A stretch of DNA of 34,220 nucleotides from CAZZBK01 sp964652155 (GTDB taxonomy: Bacteria > Planctomycetota > Planctomycetia > Pirellulales > PNKZ01). A model generated the notes under the pieces. It was not told the DNA's origin. It saw only the letters and a list, made by a program, of their open reading frames with translations, and did no database searches. The translations under genes were made by a program, and so were the position numbers. This document shows, piece after piece, positions 1 through 7,727 of the stretch (the first letter of the stretch is position 1; the number at the start of each line of letters is the position of its first letter). The stretch is from positions 1 through 34,220 of the forward strand of contig CAZZBK010000056.1 of NCBI GenBank assembly GCA_964652155.1. The letters run 5' to 3'.

Positions 1-740
1 TTGTTCTGCTGCGTCCACGTATGGAGGCCCGTCCAGGCGTAGTTGGCCGCGAGATCGACGGTCGCGGCGATGGCGGCCCATTCGAGCGCGTAGTCGGCGT
101 TCGTCGCCTTGCGCAGCACCTGCCCGCTCGTGCCCCCGGCGGGGACCGCGGCCGACGCGCCGAGCAGGGCGATCGTCCCGAGGCCGAGATTTGTCCGCGC
201 CGCCGCGGCGTCAACGAGGTCGGCGAGGTTCGACGCCTTGGCGAGCTTGCCGGCCAAGGCGTTGCTGACGGTCGTTGCGAAGTTGGCGTCGTCGCCCAGC
301 GCGGCGGCAAGCTCGTCGATCGTGTCGAGCACGCCAGGCGCGCCGGTCGTCAGCTGCGCGATCGCCGCGTCGACGACGGCCTTCACGGCGGCCATGGTGG
401 CGATCTGCGTCGTCACCGTGCCGACCGGCGCCGTCGGGGCGGTCGGCGTTCCGGTCAACGCTGGCGACGCAAGGGGGGCGAAGTCAAGAGTCGCGGCCGC
501 CGCCAGGGCTTCAATCGCCCGGCGGACCACCGTATCATCGCCGGCCGGGCCGGCCGTGCCCGCATCCGCCAGCAGGCGGCGCAGATTGCCGACGATTTCG
601 TTCAGCAATGTGGCCGTGATGACGGTGCCGTCTCCGGCGCCCGGCACCGTTTCGTCGCGCGCCCACGCGCCGGGAACGGCGGCAGGCTTCGCGGCCGGGC
701 GCAGCGCGACGGCGCGGGCGCCGTCAAATTCGAATGCCAT
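1..740 (-). CDS. Tail fibre protein, N-terminal part (runs off the window)
   Basis: The minus frame is open from an ATG at 740 down to base 1, giving about 246 residues with the C-terminus missing. The N-terminus (MAFEFDGARAVALRP) is followed by a helix-like stretch (LLNEIVGNLRRLLADAG). After that comes the phage tail-fibre motif ASPALTGTPTAPTAP at about residues 91-105, and near the window edge WTGLHTW, a form of the F-x-G-x-H-T-F pattern common in tail fibres. These motifs recur in side and long tail fibres that carry the receptor-binding tip at the C-terminus. A GGGGA sequence 8 bases before the ATG is a reasonable ribosome site. It follows the 770-1351 gene by 29 bases, at the end of the tail operon, where Mu-like phages keep their fibre genes. 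The receptor-binding end cannot be seen. Confidence 0.8.
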   Translation of the reverse strand, partial: MAFEFDGARAVALRPAAKPAAVPGAWARDETVPGAGDGTVITATLLNEIVGNLRRLLADAGTAGPAGDDTVVRRAIEALAAAATLDFAPLASPALTGTPTAPTAPVGTVTTQIATMAAVKAVVDAAIAQLTTGAPGVLDTIDELAAALGDDANFATTVSNALAGKLAKASNLADLVDAAAARTNLGLGTIALLGASAAVPAGGTSGQVLRKATNADYALEWAAIAATVDLAANYAWTGLHTWTQQN

Positions 741-769
741 GCTGATGGTCCCCTATCCTTCGAGCGCGA

Positions 770-1351
770 TCAGTAGCCGGACAGCCATTCTGCCGTGAGG
801 CCGGACGGGGGTGGCGGCCAGTGCGTATCGTCGCGGTATGTGGGATCGGCGGCGAGGATCAGAGCCTCGCGCACGGCGATCATCTCCGTCTCCCACGCGT
901 TGATGTCCGACAGCAGGGCGGCGTCGGCCTGTTGCTCGGCTGTGAGCGGCGCGCCGGTCGCATGCAGGCGCAGCAAATGCGTGGCCTCGCGCTGCATGCT
1001 GTCGCTCTTTCCCGCGAGCGCGGCAGCAATGCGGCGATCGCATTCCGCGCCGATCCGCGGCGCCACGACTTCGGACGCCGTGCGCACGCGCCAGCCGCCG
1101 CCGTCCACGATCAGCTCGTCATGCAGCTGGCATGAGACGGGCTGACGTCCGGCGCCATCCACGACGTGCTTCACGCCGGCGGCGTCGACGAAAAAGAGAT
1201 TGAGCCGGCGAGCATCCAAGACCCGCGCACCGTCGAAGCGAAGCGCCGAGATCGGCAGTGCGCTCAACTCGGGTGGAACTGGTACCCCGTCGGCGCCCGC
1301 GACATCGATCGTCGCCACCACGATGTCGCCGTCAATTACCGCTACCGTCAT
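770..1351 (-). CDS. Tail-fibre-region protein, possibly fibre assembly/accessory
   Basis: This is a 193-aa protein lying between two fibre-type genes and starting 3 bases after the 1355-2449 gene stops. The N-terminal third is beta-rich, with short hydrophobic strands (AVIDGDIVVATIDVAG) and a region reading like a small sandwich domain. The C-terminal half is helical and acidic (ECDRRIAAALAGKSDSMQREATHLLRL, then LSDINAWETEMIAVREALI) and ends with a proline-rich tail. A helical C-terminus that counts residues in 'INAWETEM..VR' style is seen in tail-fibre assembly chaperones (Caudo_TAP-like), which usually sit next to fibre genes. I infer a fibre chaperone or fibre-attachment protein, without a firm family match. 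Confidence 0.6.
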   Translation of the reverse strand: MTVAVIDGDIVVATIDVAGADGVPVPPELSALPISALRFDGARVLDARRLNLFFVDAAGVKHVVDGAGRQPVSCQLHDELIVDGGGWRVRTASEVVAPRIGAECDRRIAAALAGKSDSMQREATHLLRLHATGAPLTAEQQADAALLSDINAWETEMIAVREALILAADPTYRDDTHWPPPPSGLTAEWLSGY

Positions 1352-1354
1352 GGC

Positions 1355-2449
1355 TCAGCGCTCCATCAGTTCGAATGCAAATCCTGGCGATTGGTTGGCT
1401 ACCGACGTTCCGGCCGCGTAGTGCCAGGACCACGAGTAGACCTGGATATGCTCGCGCCTGACGATCATCGGGTGAATGGAGTAGTCGGTGTCGTTCGCGC
1501 CGGACGGAGGGTCCATCGAATGCAGCGCGAGGCGTGGCGTGCGCGCCAGGGCCATCGTGAAGTCGAAATAATGGTTGGTCTCCGCGCCGGACGGGTAGAC
1601 GATCGACCTGGGGGCCGCCTCGATCCGCCCTGTCATCCTCGCGATATTCGCCAGCGGGACAATCGTCGGCACATTCGTGACGCTGGTGACGATCCGAGCC
1701 GCCAGGAGATCGTCGAATGTTGAATCGAAAGCGGTGTCGTACTCGGCCAGACCTGTCGGATTGTAACCGACATCCGCGATGTCGAGCAGCGCCGGACCGG
1801 TCTGCCGTCGCAGACGGAGATGATAGACTTTGTTGGCTACCGTCGCGAAGGTCCGCGCCGCGAGGGTATAGCTGTCGGTCGAGACATGTTCCCACCCTCG
1901 GAACAGGATCGACTGTCCCGCCGCGAGCGTCACGGTTCCGTTGCCGTTGTTCACGATCGAGAGGAGATTGTTCGCGGTCTCCGCCTCGGGGAATATCGGG
2001 AGCGCTTGCCATCCGGTGAGGGCAGGCGCCGCGCCGCTTGTGATGCGGAGCGCGAACAGCCCGCTCGCGGGCGCGGTCTCCACCTCTTCGATCGTGATGC
2101 CGGCGCCGGCGAGCAGTGATCGCAACCGATGCTGGCCGGCCGCGGACAAGCCGTTGTAGAGTGGCGTGCCGCCGCCAACGCTGACGATGGCGCGGTCGGC
2201 GGACTCGATGGCCTTCAACAGCAGATCGTCGTCCGTCACGGACTCGGCCACGCCGCGTCCGCGGATGGCGCGGCGCAGGTTGGCGGTGATGAAGTTCAGC
2301 CATCCTGACGGAATCTTCGTCCCCGTGTTCGGGTCGCCGTTGACGCACGGCACAAACCATGTGTCCGCGTTCGTCGTCGGCTGCGGCGCGACAGGCCGCG
2401 CCACAGACGGGTTGATGCCCGGACCATCCGGCCCGAAAATATTCGTCAT
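1355..2449 (-). CDS. Tail fibre / baseplate-attached fibre protein
   Basis: The 364-aa protein starts at an ATG that overlaps the previous stop (ATGA), directly after the Mu gp48-like gene, which is the usual place for the first tail-fibre gene. The N-terminal region (about residues 1-75) has the pattern 'NADTWFVPCVNGDPNTGTKIPSGWLNFITANLRRAI', similar to the baseplate-binding start of fibres that then carry a helical bundle. The middle is a beta-rich domain (LLSIVNNGNGTVTLAAGQSILFRGWEHVSTDSYTLAA). The C-terminus, with HYFDFTMALARTPRLALHS and YSIHPMIVRREHIQVYSWSWHY, looks like a small beta-sandwich tip. The function as a host-attachment fibre is inferred from position and composition; I do not recognise a named family. 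Confidence 0.7.
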   Translation of the reverse strand: MTNIFGPDGPGINPSVARPVAPQPTTNADTWFVPCVNGDPNTGTKIPSGWLNFITANLRRAIRGRGVAESVTDDDLLLKAIESADRAIVSVGGGTPLYNGLSAAGQHRLRSLLAGAGITIEEVETAPASGLFALRITSGAAPALTGWQALPIFPEAETANNLLSIVNNGNGTVTLAAGQSILFRGWEHVSTDSYTLAARTFATVANKVYHLRLRRQTGPALLDIADVGYNPTGLAEYDTAFDSTFDDLLAARIVTSVTNVPTIVPLANIARMTGRIEAAPRSIVYPSGAETNHYFDFTMALARTPRLALHSMDPPSGANDTDYSIHPMIVRREHIQVYSWSWHYAAGTSVANQSPGFAFELMER

Positions 2450-3180
2450 TGGACGACCTCATAGATTGCGGCCACGTCGGCCGGTTTGAAGCGCTCGATC
2501 AGGCAGACGACCGCGTCCGGCGGGACGGCGCAGGGCGGCGTGCAATCCGCCACGGCGGCATCCGCCGAGAATGGTGTCTGGACCATGTACGCGGGCGACT
2601 GAGCCGCCAGAATGCGGATGTAGAGGCGGCGCGGCGCCGTTTCCGGCTCACCGACCGGCGTGCAGTCGGCCACGGCGCAATCAGCGACCGCGCGGCATGG
2701 CGTATCCCGGCACTCGATCGCGTAGCCGATCCTGGCGGCAAGGCCGGTGAGATAGGCGCAGTTCGCGCCGCCGGTCGCTACGACTTTGGCGCAGAGCGTG
2801 TCCCACGGTTCACAGGCATCGGGAAATCCGAAGTCGTAGCCCCACTCACCGCGCGTCTCGGTCTGCGTGGCGCAGAACATCTCATCGAGCAACGCGCAGG
2901 CGCGCTGGTGCAGCACCTCGAGCACCTCGGCGAACGCCGCCCACACCTGCTGTTGCCGCGTCAGGACGGGCGTGCGATGCGCGGTGCCCACGCTCATGAC
3001 CCCGAATGCGCCGGCGCCAGCCTCGGCGGTCGCGGCGGCGATCACAGCCTCGGCGAGGTCCTCGTGGGTCTGCCATGCGCGGCCACGCGGCAGCAGTCCG
3101 ACGATCTGCCGGAACAATTCCCACTTGGTGCGGCAGCGATGCGTGTCGGCCGCCAGCGGTCCGCATGTCATCTGGGTCAT
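2446..3180 (-). CDS. Mu gp48-like (DUF2313/YmfQ) tail baseplate protein
   Basis: This 244-aa protein begins with a helical segment containing LLPRGRAWQTHEDL (about residues 29-42), the 'LLPpGpAW' signature of Mu gp48/YmfQ (DUF2313) proteins. These act late in baseplate assembly and link the baseplate to the fibres. Helices follow, then 'EMFCATQTETRGEWGYDFGFPDACEPWDTLCAKV', another hallmark stretch of the family. It overlaps the gp47-like gene upstream and the fibre gene downstream by 4 bases each, matching the Mu order 47-48-fibre. It is unusually rich in cysteine (14 of 244), with three AVADC units near the C-terminus. The family call is fairly secure. Confidence 0.82.
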   Translation of the reverse strand: MTQMTCGPLAADTHRCRTKWELFRQIVGLLPRGRAWQTHEDLAEAVIAAATAEAGAGAFGVMSVGTAHRTPVLTRQQQVWAAFAEVLEVLHQRACALLDEMFCATQTETRGEWGYDFGFPDACEPWDTLCAKVVATGGANCAYLTGLAARIGYAIECRDTPCRAVADCAVADCTPVGEPETAPRRLYIRILAAQSPAYMVQTPFSADAAVADCTPPCAVPPDAVVCLIERFKPADVAAIYEVVQ

Positions 3181-4256
3181 GCGGTGAACGTCACGGTGCC
3201 GAGGACGGCGATCTCACCGGCCGACAGGATGACGTCGCCCGCCGGGGCGACCAGCGTGTGATGATCCTCGCCGGCCGCGATGGATACCGATTCCGAAATC
3301 TTGGAGCGCCAGACCGTCACGGGTGACGACAGCGTCGAGACGCGCGGGGCCCGGCTGAAGAGGTCGGCGAGCTCGGCCGTGACCGCCTCCCGCGTCGCGG
3401 TTGTGTCGGGGTATAAATGGACCGTGACCGGCACCGGCACCGCGACCGGCGCCGCGACATCGACCAGCGCGCCGGCGGGACGCACGGCGTCGATCGCGGC
3501 CGCCACCTTCGCGACGTCGGCGGCCTGCGGGATGCCGTTGGCGTAGAGATCGCGCATCAGGAACCAGACCCCGACGCTGACGCGGCCGTTCGACGCCGTC
3601 ACCGGATCGACGAACACATTCGACACGCCATTCACCTCGCGGGCCCATGTGACGTAGTCGTGAGCGGCGCCGCCGTGGGGCACGAACCGTTTTCGGAACA
3701 GCACGCGCGACCGCAGCGCGGCGTCGCTCTCCGGATCGGCGCCCAGGCCGATGCCCACCGGCGCCACCTCGGCCGCATCATTGATCTGGCCGAGGGATGC
3801 GGCCAGCATCAGGCCAGCGCCAGGGCGCGCATTGCCGATCTTGCCGGCCGTGAGGCACCGCACGGCGATCGTGGCGGCGCCGCCGGCCAGCACCCGGCTC
3901 TCGAGGGTTTCGTATCTCACGCCGTCCGCGCGCTGCAGGATGAGCCCAGCCGGGACGGCGACGCCGCTGTCGCCGGTGAGCACGACGGCGCCTTCCGCGT
4001 AGGTGGCGGGCAGGCGGGCCATCCCGTATTCGGCGGCATGACGCTCGAGGAAGTAGGTGTCGGCCGTGGCGACGAAGATCTGGCGGGCGATGTAATCGAG
4101 GTAGGCGAAGGCCTCCCAAACGGCGCCCGCCACGACCTTCGACGTGACGGCGACGTTGTTGGGCCAGAGCTCGGCGTCGGAGCCTTTGAGATTGGCGCGG
4201 AACGCTTGCGACGTGCGCCGCGCCAACGCGTCGAGTGTCGGGATCTGGAATGCCAT
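3177..4256 (-). CDS. Mu gp47-like baseplate J family protein
   Basis: This is a 359-aa wedge protein of the Baseplate_J family (P2 gpJ, Mu gp47, T4 gp6 type), which forms the baseplate ring around the hub. The N-terminus (FQIPTLDALARRTSQAFRANLKGSD) is typical. It continues with helical 'AGAVWEAFAYLDYIARQIFVATADTYFLERHAAEYGM' at about residues 43-80, then 'GLGADPESDAALRSRVLFRKRFVPHGGAAHDYVTWAREVNGVSNVFV', the most conserved J segment (D-x-x-L-R-x-R-x...GG...Y..WA). The ATG at 4256 overlaps the gp46-like stop (TGATG), which fixes the start; a longer open frame upstream is only the shadow of the neighbouring gene. Its length matches the family. Confidence 0.92.
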   Translation of the reverse strand: MAFQIPTLDALARRTSQAFRANLKGSDAELWPNNVAVTSKVVAGAVWEAFAYLDYIARQIFVATADTYFLERHAAEYGMARLPATYAEGAVVLTGDSGVAVPAGLILQRADGVRYETLESRVLAGGAATIAVRCLTAGKIGNARPGAGLMLAASLGQINDAAEVAPVGIGLGADPESDAALRSRVLFRKRFVPHGGAAHDYVTWAREVNGVSNVFVDPVTASNGRVSVGVWFLMRDLYANGIPQAADVAKVAAAIDAVRPAGALVDVAAPVAVPVPVTVHLYPDTTATREAVTAELADLFSRAPRVSTLSSPVTVWRSKISESVSIAAGEDHHTLVAPAGDVILSAGEIAVLGTVTFTA

Positions 4257-4846
4257 CAGGCGAACGACCTCTCGCCAAAGTTCATGGGGGCATTTCGCGG
4301 CACCTGCGCCCACAGAACGCCGAAGCGCTGGTCGTAGGCGAGCGTGCCGTCGTGCGAATAATGTCGGACCGTCAGCAGGACCGCCGAGCGAACCCGGTCG
4401 ATCTCGGCCGATACGTCGGTACGGGCGACGGCGCCCTGCGTGACGAGCACGGCGAGCGCGTCGCGGGCGGCGTCCTCGATGCCCGCGCGGACCGGTTCGG
4501 TCAGGGGCGAGCGGGCGTAGAGCCAAATCTTCGACCCCATCGGGGCTTCCGGCTCGCCGTCCAGGCGCACGCTATCGCCCCACCAGCCTCGCCGGTCGCC
4601 ATCGTCGTCGGGCAGCTTGTCGTCCTCGGCGGCGCGTGCGTCGGTAAACAGCAGGATCAGGGACGCGGTGTGGAGCGCCTGTTCCGCGCGCAGGCCGCCA
4701 CGGCTCTCGGGCTGATCGGCGGGCCCCGCAAGAATCCAGTCGCCATACCCGCCGGAGGCGTCGAGACGCTCGATCCAGATCGTGTCCCAGGCGAGTTGCG
4801 GCTGACGCTCGCAGGCCTCCGCCGCGCGGAGCGTGACCGCGACCAT
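4256..4846 (-). CDS. Mu gp46-like baseplate protein (GP46 family)
   Basis: This 196-aa protein matches phage GP46, functionally related to the gpW/T4 gp25-like sheath-initiator proteins of the baseplate. The features seen are 'AWDTIWIERL', the acidic linker LPDDDGDRRGWWGDSV (residues about 77-92, the GWWGD signature of this family) and 'GSKIWLYARSPLTEPVRAGIEDAARDALAVLVTQGAV', corresponding to the conserved 'G SrLWLL.R...t.......y..eAL..L...G.a' segment. The ATG at 4846 overlaps the gp45-like stop by one base. It lies between gp45 and gp47 homologues exactly as in Mu. Confidence 0.9.
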   Translation of the reverse strand: MVAVTLRAAEACERQPQLAWDTIWIERLDASGGYGDWILAGPADQPESRGGLRAEQALHTASLILLFTDARAAEDDKLPDDDGDRRGWWGDSVRLDGEPEAPMGSKIWLYARSPLTEPVRAGIEDAARDALAVLVTQGAVARTDVSAEIDRVRSAVLLTVRHYSHDGTLAYDQRFGVLWAQVPRNAPMNFGERSFA

Positions 4847-5343
4847 CAGGTGTGCCCCGCGGCTTTGTGCACGCCGGTCGACGTGATGCCGCCGGTCTGC
4901 GTGATGTTGCCCTCGACGACGACGTTGCCCTTGATCGTGATGGTCGGGGCCTCGATCGTCACGGCCTCGCCCGCCTTGACGCGCGCGCCTTTCGTCACTT
5001 CGGCGAATAGATTGCCTGCGGCGTCGAGATAGACAAATCCGTCTGCTGAATCGTAAAGCTTGGTGGCTCCGGACGGCAGGTTGCGCGGACGGTGCGTCGG
5101 CGCCTCTGCGCCCAGCATGACGGCTTGGTCCGGACGCCCGTTCACGGCGGCGATCAGGGCGTGAGACCCGGCTGGTGGATTGGCCGACAGCCCGAACGGC
5201 TGCACGCGATGCACGTTGCGGAAGGCCTCGTCGGCGTAGCCCATCGCCTCGACCGTCTGAAACTCGCCGTCGTCCTTCACGCGCGTGAGCTCGCTGCGGC
5301 GCAGCGCCAGGCGCGCGACGTGCTCGTCGGCCTCGAATGTCAT
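4846..5343 (-). CDS. Mu gp45-like central spike / baseplate assembly protein V
   Basis: This 165-aa protein is of the phage Mu gp45 / gpV spike type, the trimeric needle under the baseplate that pierces the outer membrane. The N-terminal OB-like part contains 'EAMGYADEAFRNVHRVQPFGLSANPPAGSHALIAAVNGRPDQAVMLG', the conserved gp45 stretch. The C-terminal part is a repetitive beta-helix (VTIEAPTITIKGNVVVEGNITQTGGITSTGVHKAAGH), the usual spike shaft ending in H-x-A-x-G-H-like residues that can coordinate metal at the tip. The ATG at 5343 overlaps the gp44-like stop (ATGA). An N-terminally longer frame exists (to 5376) but lies inside the neighbouring gene. Confidence 0.9.
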   Translation of the reverse strand: MTFEADEHVARLALRRSELTRVKDDGEFQTVEAMGYADEAFRNVHRVQPFGLSANPPAGSHALIAAVNGRPDQAVMLGAEAPTHRPRNLPSGATKLYDSADGFVYLDAAGNLFAEVTKGARVKAGEAVTIEAPTITIKGNVVVEGNITQTGGITSTGVHKAAGHT

Positions 5344-6464
5344 TGTCCGCCGCTCTCCTCGTAGCCCAGTGTCCACGCCTCGTCGGTTTCGGCGTCGTCG
5401 AGCTGCGCCTCGGGATCGATCCCGCGCGCCGCGCCGGCGGCGCCCGCTCCGGACTTCGCCGGACCCTTACCCTTGTACGCACGCGGATCGACGAGCCCCA
5501 GGCGCGTTTGCGAGCCGGAGCGGTCGATGCTGAACTGGACACTCTCGATCAACATCGTCATCGAGAGCTTCATCATGCGCGGACTGTGCACGTAGATCAG
5601 GCGGCCCGGCTCGAACAGAAGGCCGGCGAAGTCTCGGAACCCCTGCGTCGCCACCGCGCCGCGCAGCGCCTGGCCGGCGGCGCGCTCCTTTTCATGATGC
5701 GCGCGCTTGCGGGCCCGGCTCGGGTCGGTGTCGGTCTCGGATGCGATCGTCCGTGGGCGATGACGCTTGACCCCGCCATCCCGCGCGGTCTCTTTCACAC
5801 GCAGGCTGGCGGCGCCCGTGCCGCGACGCGACTGCCCTTTGATGTTGTAGTGACTGTGACGGCTGCCGTCGTTGTGATCGACGTCGAAGTTCTTGATGTT
5901 GCCCAGCGGCCCCTCCCAGAGGATGCCGAAATGGTGCTGAGCCTTGCTCGCGTTCGTGATCCGCATGTCGCCGTTCGGCAGCCCCATGATCGTGGCGCCC
6001 TCGCCGCGCAAGTAGCGCTCGCAGAATTGGAAGCACTTCTCGCCCGGCTTCAGCTGCGCGTAGGGGATCTTGTCGAGCGGGATGTCGGCATCGATCTTGA
6101 TGCCGTGCCTGTTGATCGCCTTGGCCATGTCGGCGACCGACATGTTCTCGAAAAATCCCGTGTCGTGCTCCGCGGAGCTATCGACGAAATCCTGCCCCTT
6201 CGAGCGGCCCTGCACGACGATGCGATGGGACTTTGGATCGCCCGCAGCCTGGTAGGCGTTGACGTAGCCCTCGACCAGAAGGTCGCCATTCGCCGTGATC
6301 TCGATGTGCGTGCCAGGCTTGTATTTCCACTCCCCCGGGATCTCCTCCGCAAGCTCGATCATAAAAGATCGCACGGCGTCGTTCATCGCGGCGCGCACGG
6401 TCAAGCGCTCGAAGTCTGTCGGCGCGCCGGCGGCGCGCACGATGACGTTTTCGACGTTGAGCAT
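5340..6464 (-). CDS. Mu gpP (gp44)-like baseplate hub protein
   Basis: This 374-aa protein belongs to the Mu gpP / P2 gpD / T4 gp27 hub group, the trimeric centre of the baseplate through which DNA leaves. It starts MLNVENVIVRAAGAPTDFERLTVRAAMNDAVRSFMIELAEE, the typical first beta domain, followed by 'GTHIEITANGDLLVEGYVNAYQ' and 'HRIVVQGRSKGQDFVDSSAEH', which match the hub fold pattern. The region 'AQLKPGEKCFQFCERYLRGEGATIMGLPNGDMRITNA' (about residues 140-176) is a further conserved block. The C-terminal tail is Gly/Ala-rich and acidic. It begins 3 bases after the gpN-like gene stops and overlaps the spike gene, as in Mu. Confidence 0.88.
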   Translation of the reverse strand: MLNVENVIVRAAGAPTDFERLTVRAAMNDAVRSFMIELAEEIPGEWKYKPGTHIEITANGDLLVEGYVNAYQAAGDPKSHRIVVQGRSKGQDFVDSSAEHDTGFFENMSVADMAKAINRHGIKIDADIPLDKIPYAQLKPGEKCFQFCERYLRGEGATIMGLPNGDMRITNASKAQHHFGILWEGPLGNIKNFDVDHNDGSRHSHYNIKGQSRRGTGAASLRVKETARDGGVKRHRPRTIASETDTDPSRARKRAHHEKERAAGQALRGAVATQGFRDFAGLLFEPGRLIYVHSPRMMKLSMTMLIESVQFSIDRSGSQTRLGLVDPRAYKGKGPAKSGAGAAGAARGIDPEAQLDDAETDEAWTLGYEESGGQ

Positions 6465-6467
6465 GGA

Positions 6468-7727
6468 TTACCGGGTGAGGGCTTCGAATTCGAGGGGCAT
6501 GAAGCCCGGATGAATCACACCGTTGCGCACGCGAAGGTCGGCGGCATGGCCCGCGTCTCCGTACAGGCGCTGAGACCACCACAGCGACGGCATCTGCCTG
6601 TCAGCCGTGACGGTGACGATGGGCGCCAGATCGACGGACTTGCGAGACAGATAGGCGACGGTGCGGCCCTGCAAATCCGCCAGCGCCGTGTAAAGCCCAT
6701 GGGCGGATGGTCCGGCCAGCGTGGCCAGCTCGCCGCCGATCGCCTCGGAGACGACGGCCCGCATGGCGATCGCGCTGCGCCGGTCGGGATAGGCGCGAGA
6801 CACCGCTGACGCGGCCAGCGCCCCGACGGCCAGAGCACGCACCGCTTCGGCGAGCGCCGCGCTGTTCTGCGCATCCTGCCGCGCCGAGGCCGTCAGCGCC
6901 GCGGGAGCGGCCTCGGCCGCGTAGGCGAGTAACGGCGCGATGGCGATCTCGACATCCACCGGCGCCGCCGCCTCGCCGATCGCCGACACGAGAGACGACA
7001 AACGCTCGATCAGCGGCGTGGGCGTGGCGCCCGTGGCGGCTGCGGCGAACGTCGTCAAAGACAGGTCGTGCCCACGGCTACCGATGATCGCGAGCGCCGG
7101 CGCGTCGTCATAGAGCGCCTGCACCTGCCGGAACAGCCCGGGCGCCAGACCGGGGTCGAGCGCGATCGTCCGCAGCGTGCCGTCGATCGTCGCGGCGACA
7201 TCCCGCACGATGGCGACGGCGGCGTCCTGGACGAAGCTCGCCTGACCGATCGTCGTGACGAGCGCGGACAGGCGCCCGGTGATGGCGGCGGGCAAGGCGC
7301 CGACCGCCAGGCGGACGAGCTCGCCCAGATAGGCTGCAGGAAATGCGGAAATCGACGTCGCAGGCTCGAGAACGAACGAGATGTCGAACGCGATATAGCC
7401 GAGCTTGTCCTTCTTGAAGTCGCGCTTGCACTTGTCGCACTGCGCCGAGCGGCGGCCGAGCGGCAGAGACAGCGAGCCCGCACCCTTCCGGTTGCACGCC
7501 GCGACGAGCGCGGCGGCCTGTCCGTCGGAAGCGTCGCCGACGACGTAGGCCGTGACGTGAGCCTTCTGCGTCTCGCTGCCGATGTCCTCGGTATACCAGC
7601 GTTCGGCCAGCACAAATTCGTGCACGACCAGGCGACGGCCGCCGTCGAGGCTATCGCTCTCGACGAAAAACGGCACGCCGCGATAGCTCGCGGGCCGCAG
7701 CGTCGAGCGCCAGTCGCGGAAGGTCAC
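6468..7727 (-). CDS. Mu gpN-like DNA circularization / tail protein
   Basis: The N-terminal 100 residues, beginning WRSTLRPASYRGVPFFVES and continuing through GGRRLVVHEFVLAERWYTEDIG, are the signature of the Mu gpN DNA-circularization N-terminal domain. 'DKCKRDFKKDKLGYIAFDISFVLEP' is a second conserved block. Known roles in Mu are baseplate/tail assembly and protection of the injected DNA. The C-terminal 290 residues are Ala-rich helices, ending in 'TVTADRQMPSLWWSQRLYGDAGHAADLRVRNGV', a typical family ending (LysM-like last block). The start is GTG at 7727: it overlaps the tape-measure stop (GTGA) and is preceded by a perfect AGGAGG with a 6-base spacer. Confidence 0.88.
   Translation of the reverse strand: MTFRDWRSTLRPASYRGVPFFVESDSLDGGRRLVVHEFVLAERWYTEDIGSETQKAHVTAYVVGDASDGQAAALVAACNRKGAGSLSLPLGRRSAQCDKCKRDFKKDKLGYIAFDISFVLEPATSISAFPAAYLGELVRLAVGALPAAITGRLSALVTTIGQASFVQDAAVAIVRDVAATIDGTLRTIALDPGLAPGLFRQVQALYDDAPALAIIGSRGHDLSLTTFAAAATGATPTPLIERLSSLVSAIGEAAAPVDVEIAIAPLLAYAAEAAPAALTASARQDAQNSAALAEAVRALAVGALAASAVSRAYPDRRSAIAMRAVVSEAIGGELATLAGPSAHGLYTALADLQGRTVAYLSRKSVDLAPIVTVTADRQMPSLWWSQRLYGDAGHAADLRVRNGVIHPGFMPLEFEALTR

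Noticed and set aside
21..798. Long plus-strand open frames at the left end
   Set aside because: They are Arg/Ala-rich antisense shadows of the GC-rich tail-fibre gene; the minus frame 740-1 carries recognisable fibre motifs.
1332..2462. 376-aa minus frame overlapping the fibre gene
   Set aside because: Arg-rich alternative frame of the 1355-2449 gene.
3417..4337. 306-aa plus-strand frame
   Set aside because: Antisense to the baseplate J gene; composition typical of shadow frames (Arg, His, Asp, Gly) and no ribosome site or family pattern.
5337..6809. 490-aa plus-strand frame
   Set aside because: Long, but covers the strand opposite the gpP-like and gpN-like genes, which have clear family motifs.
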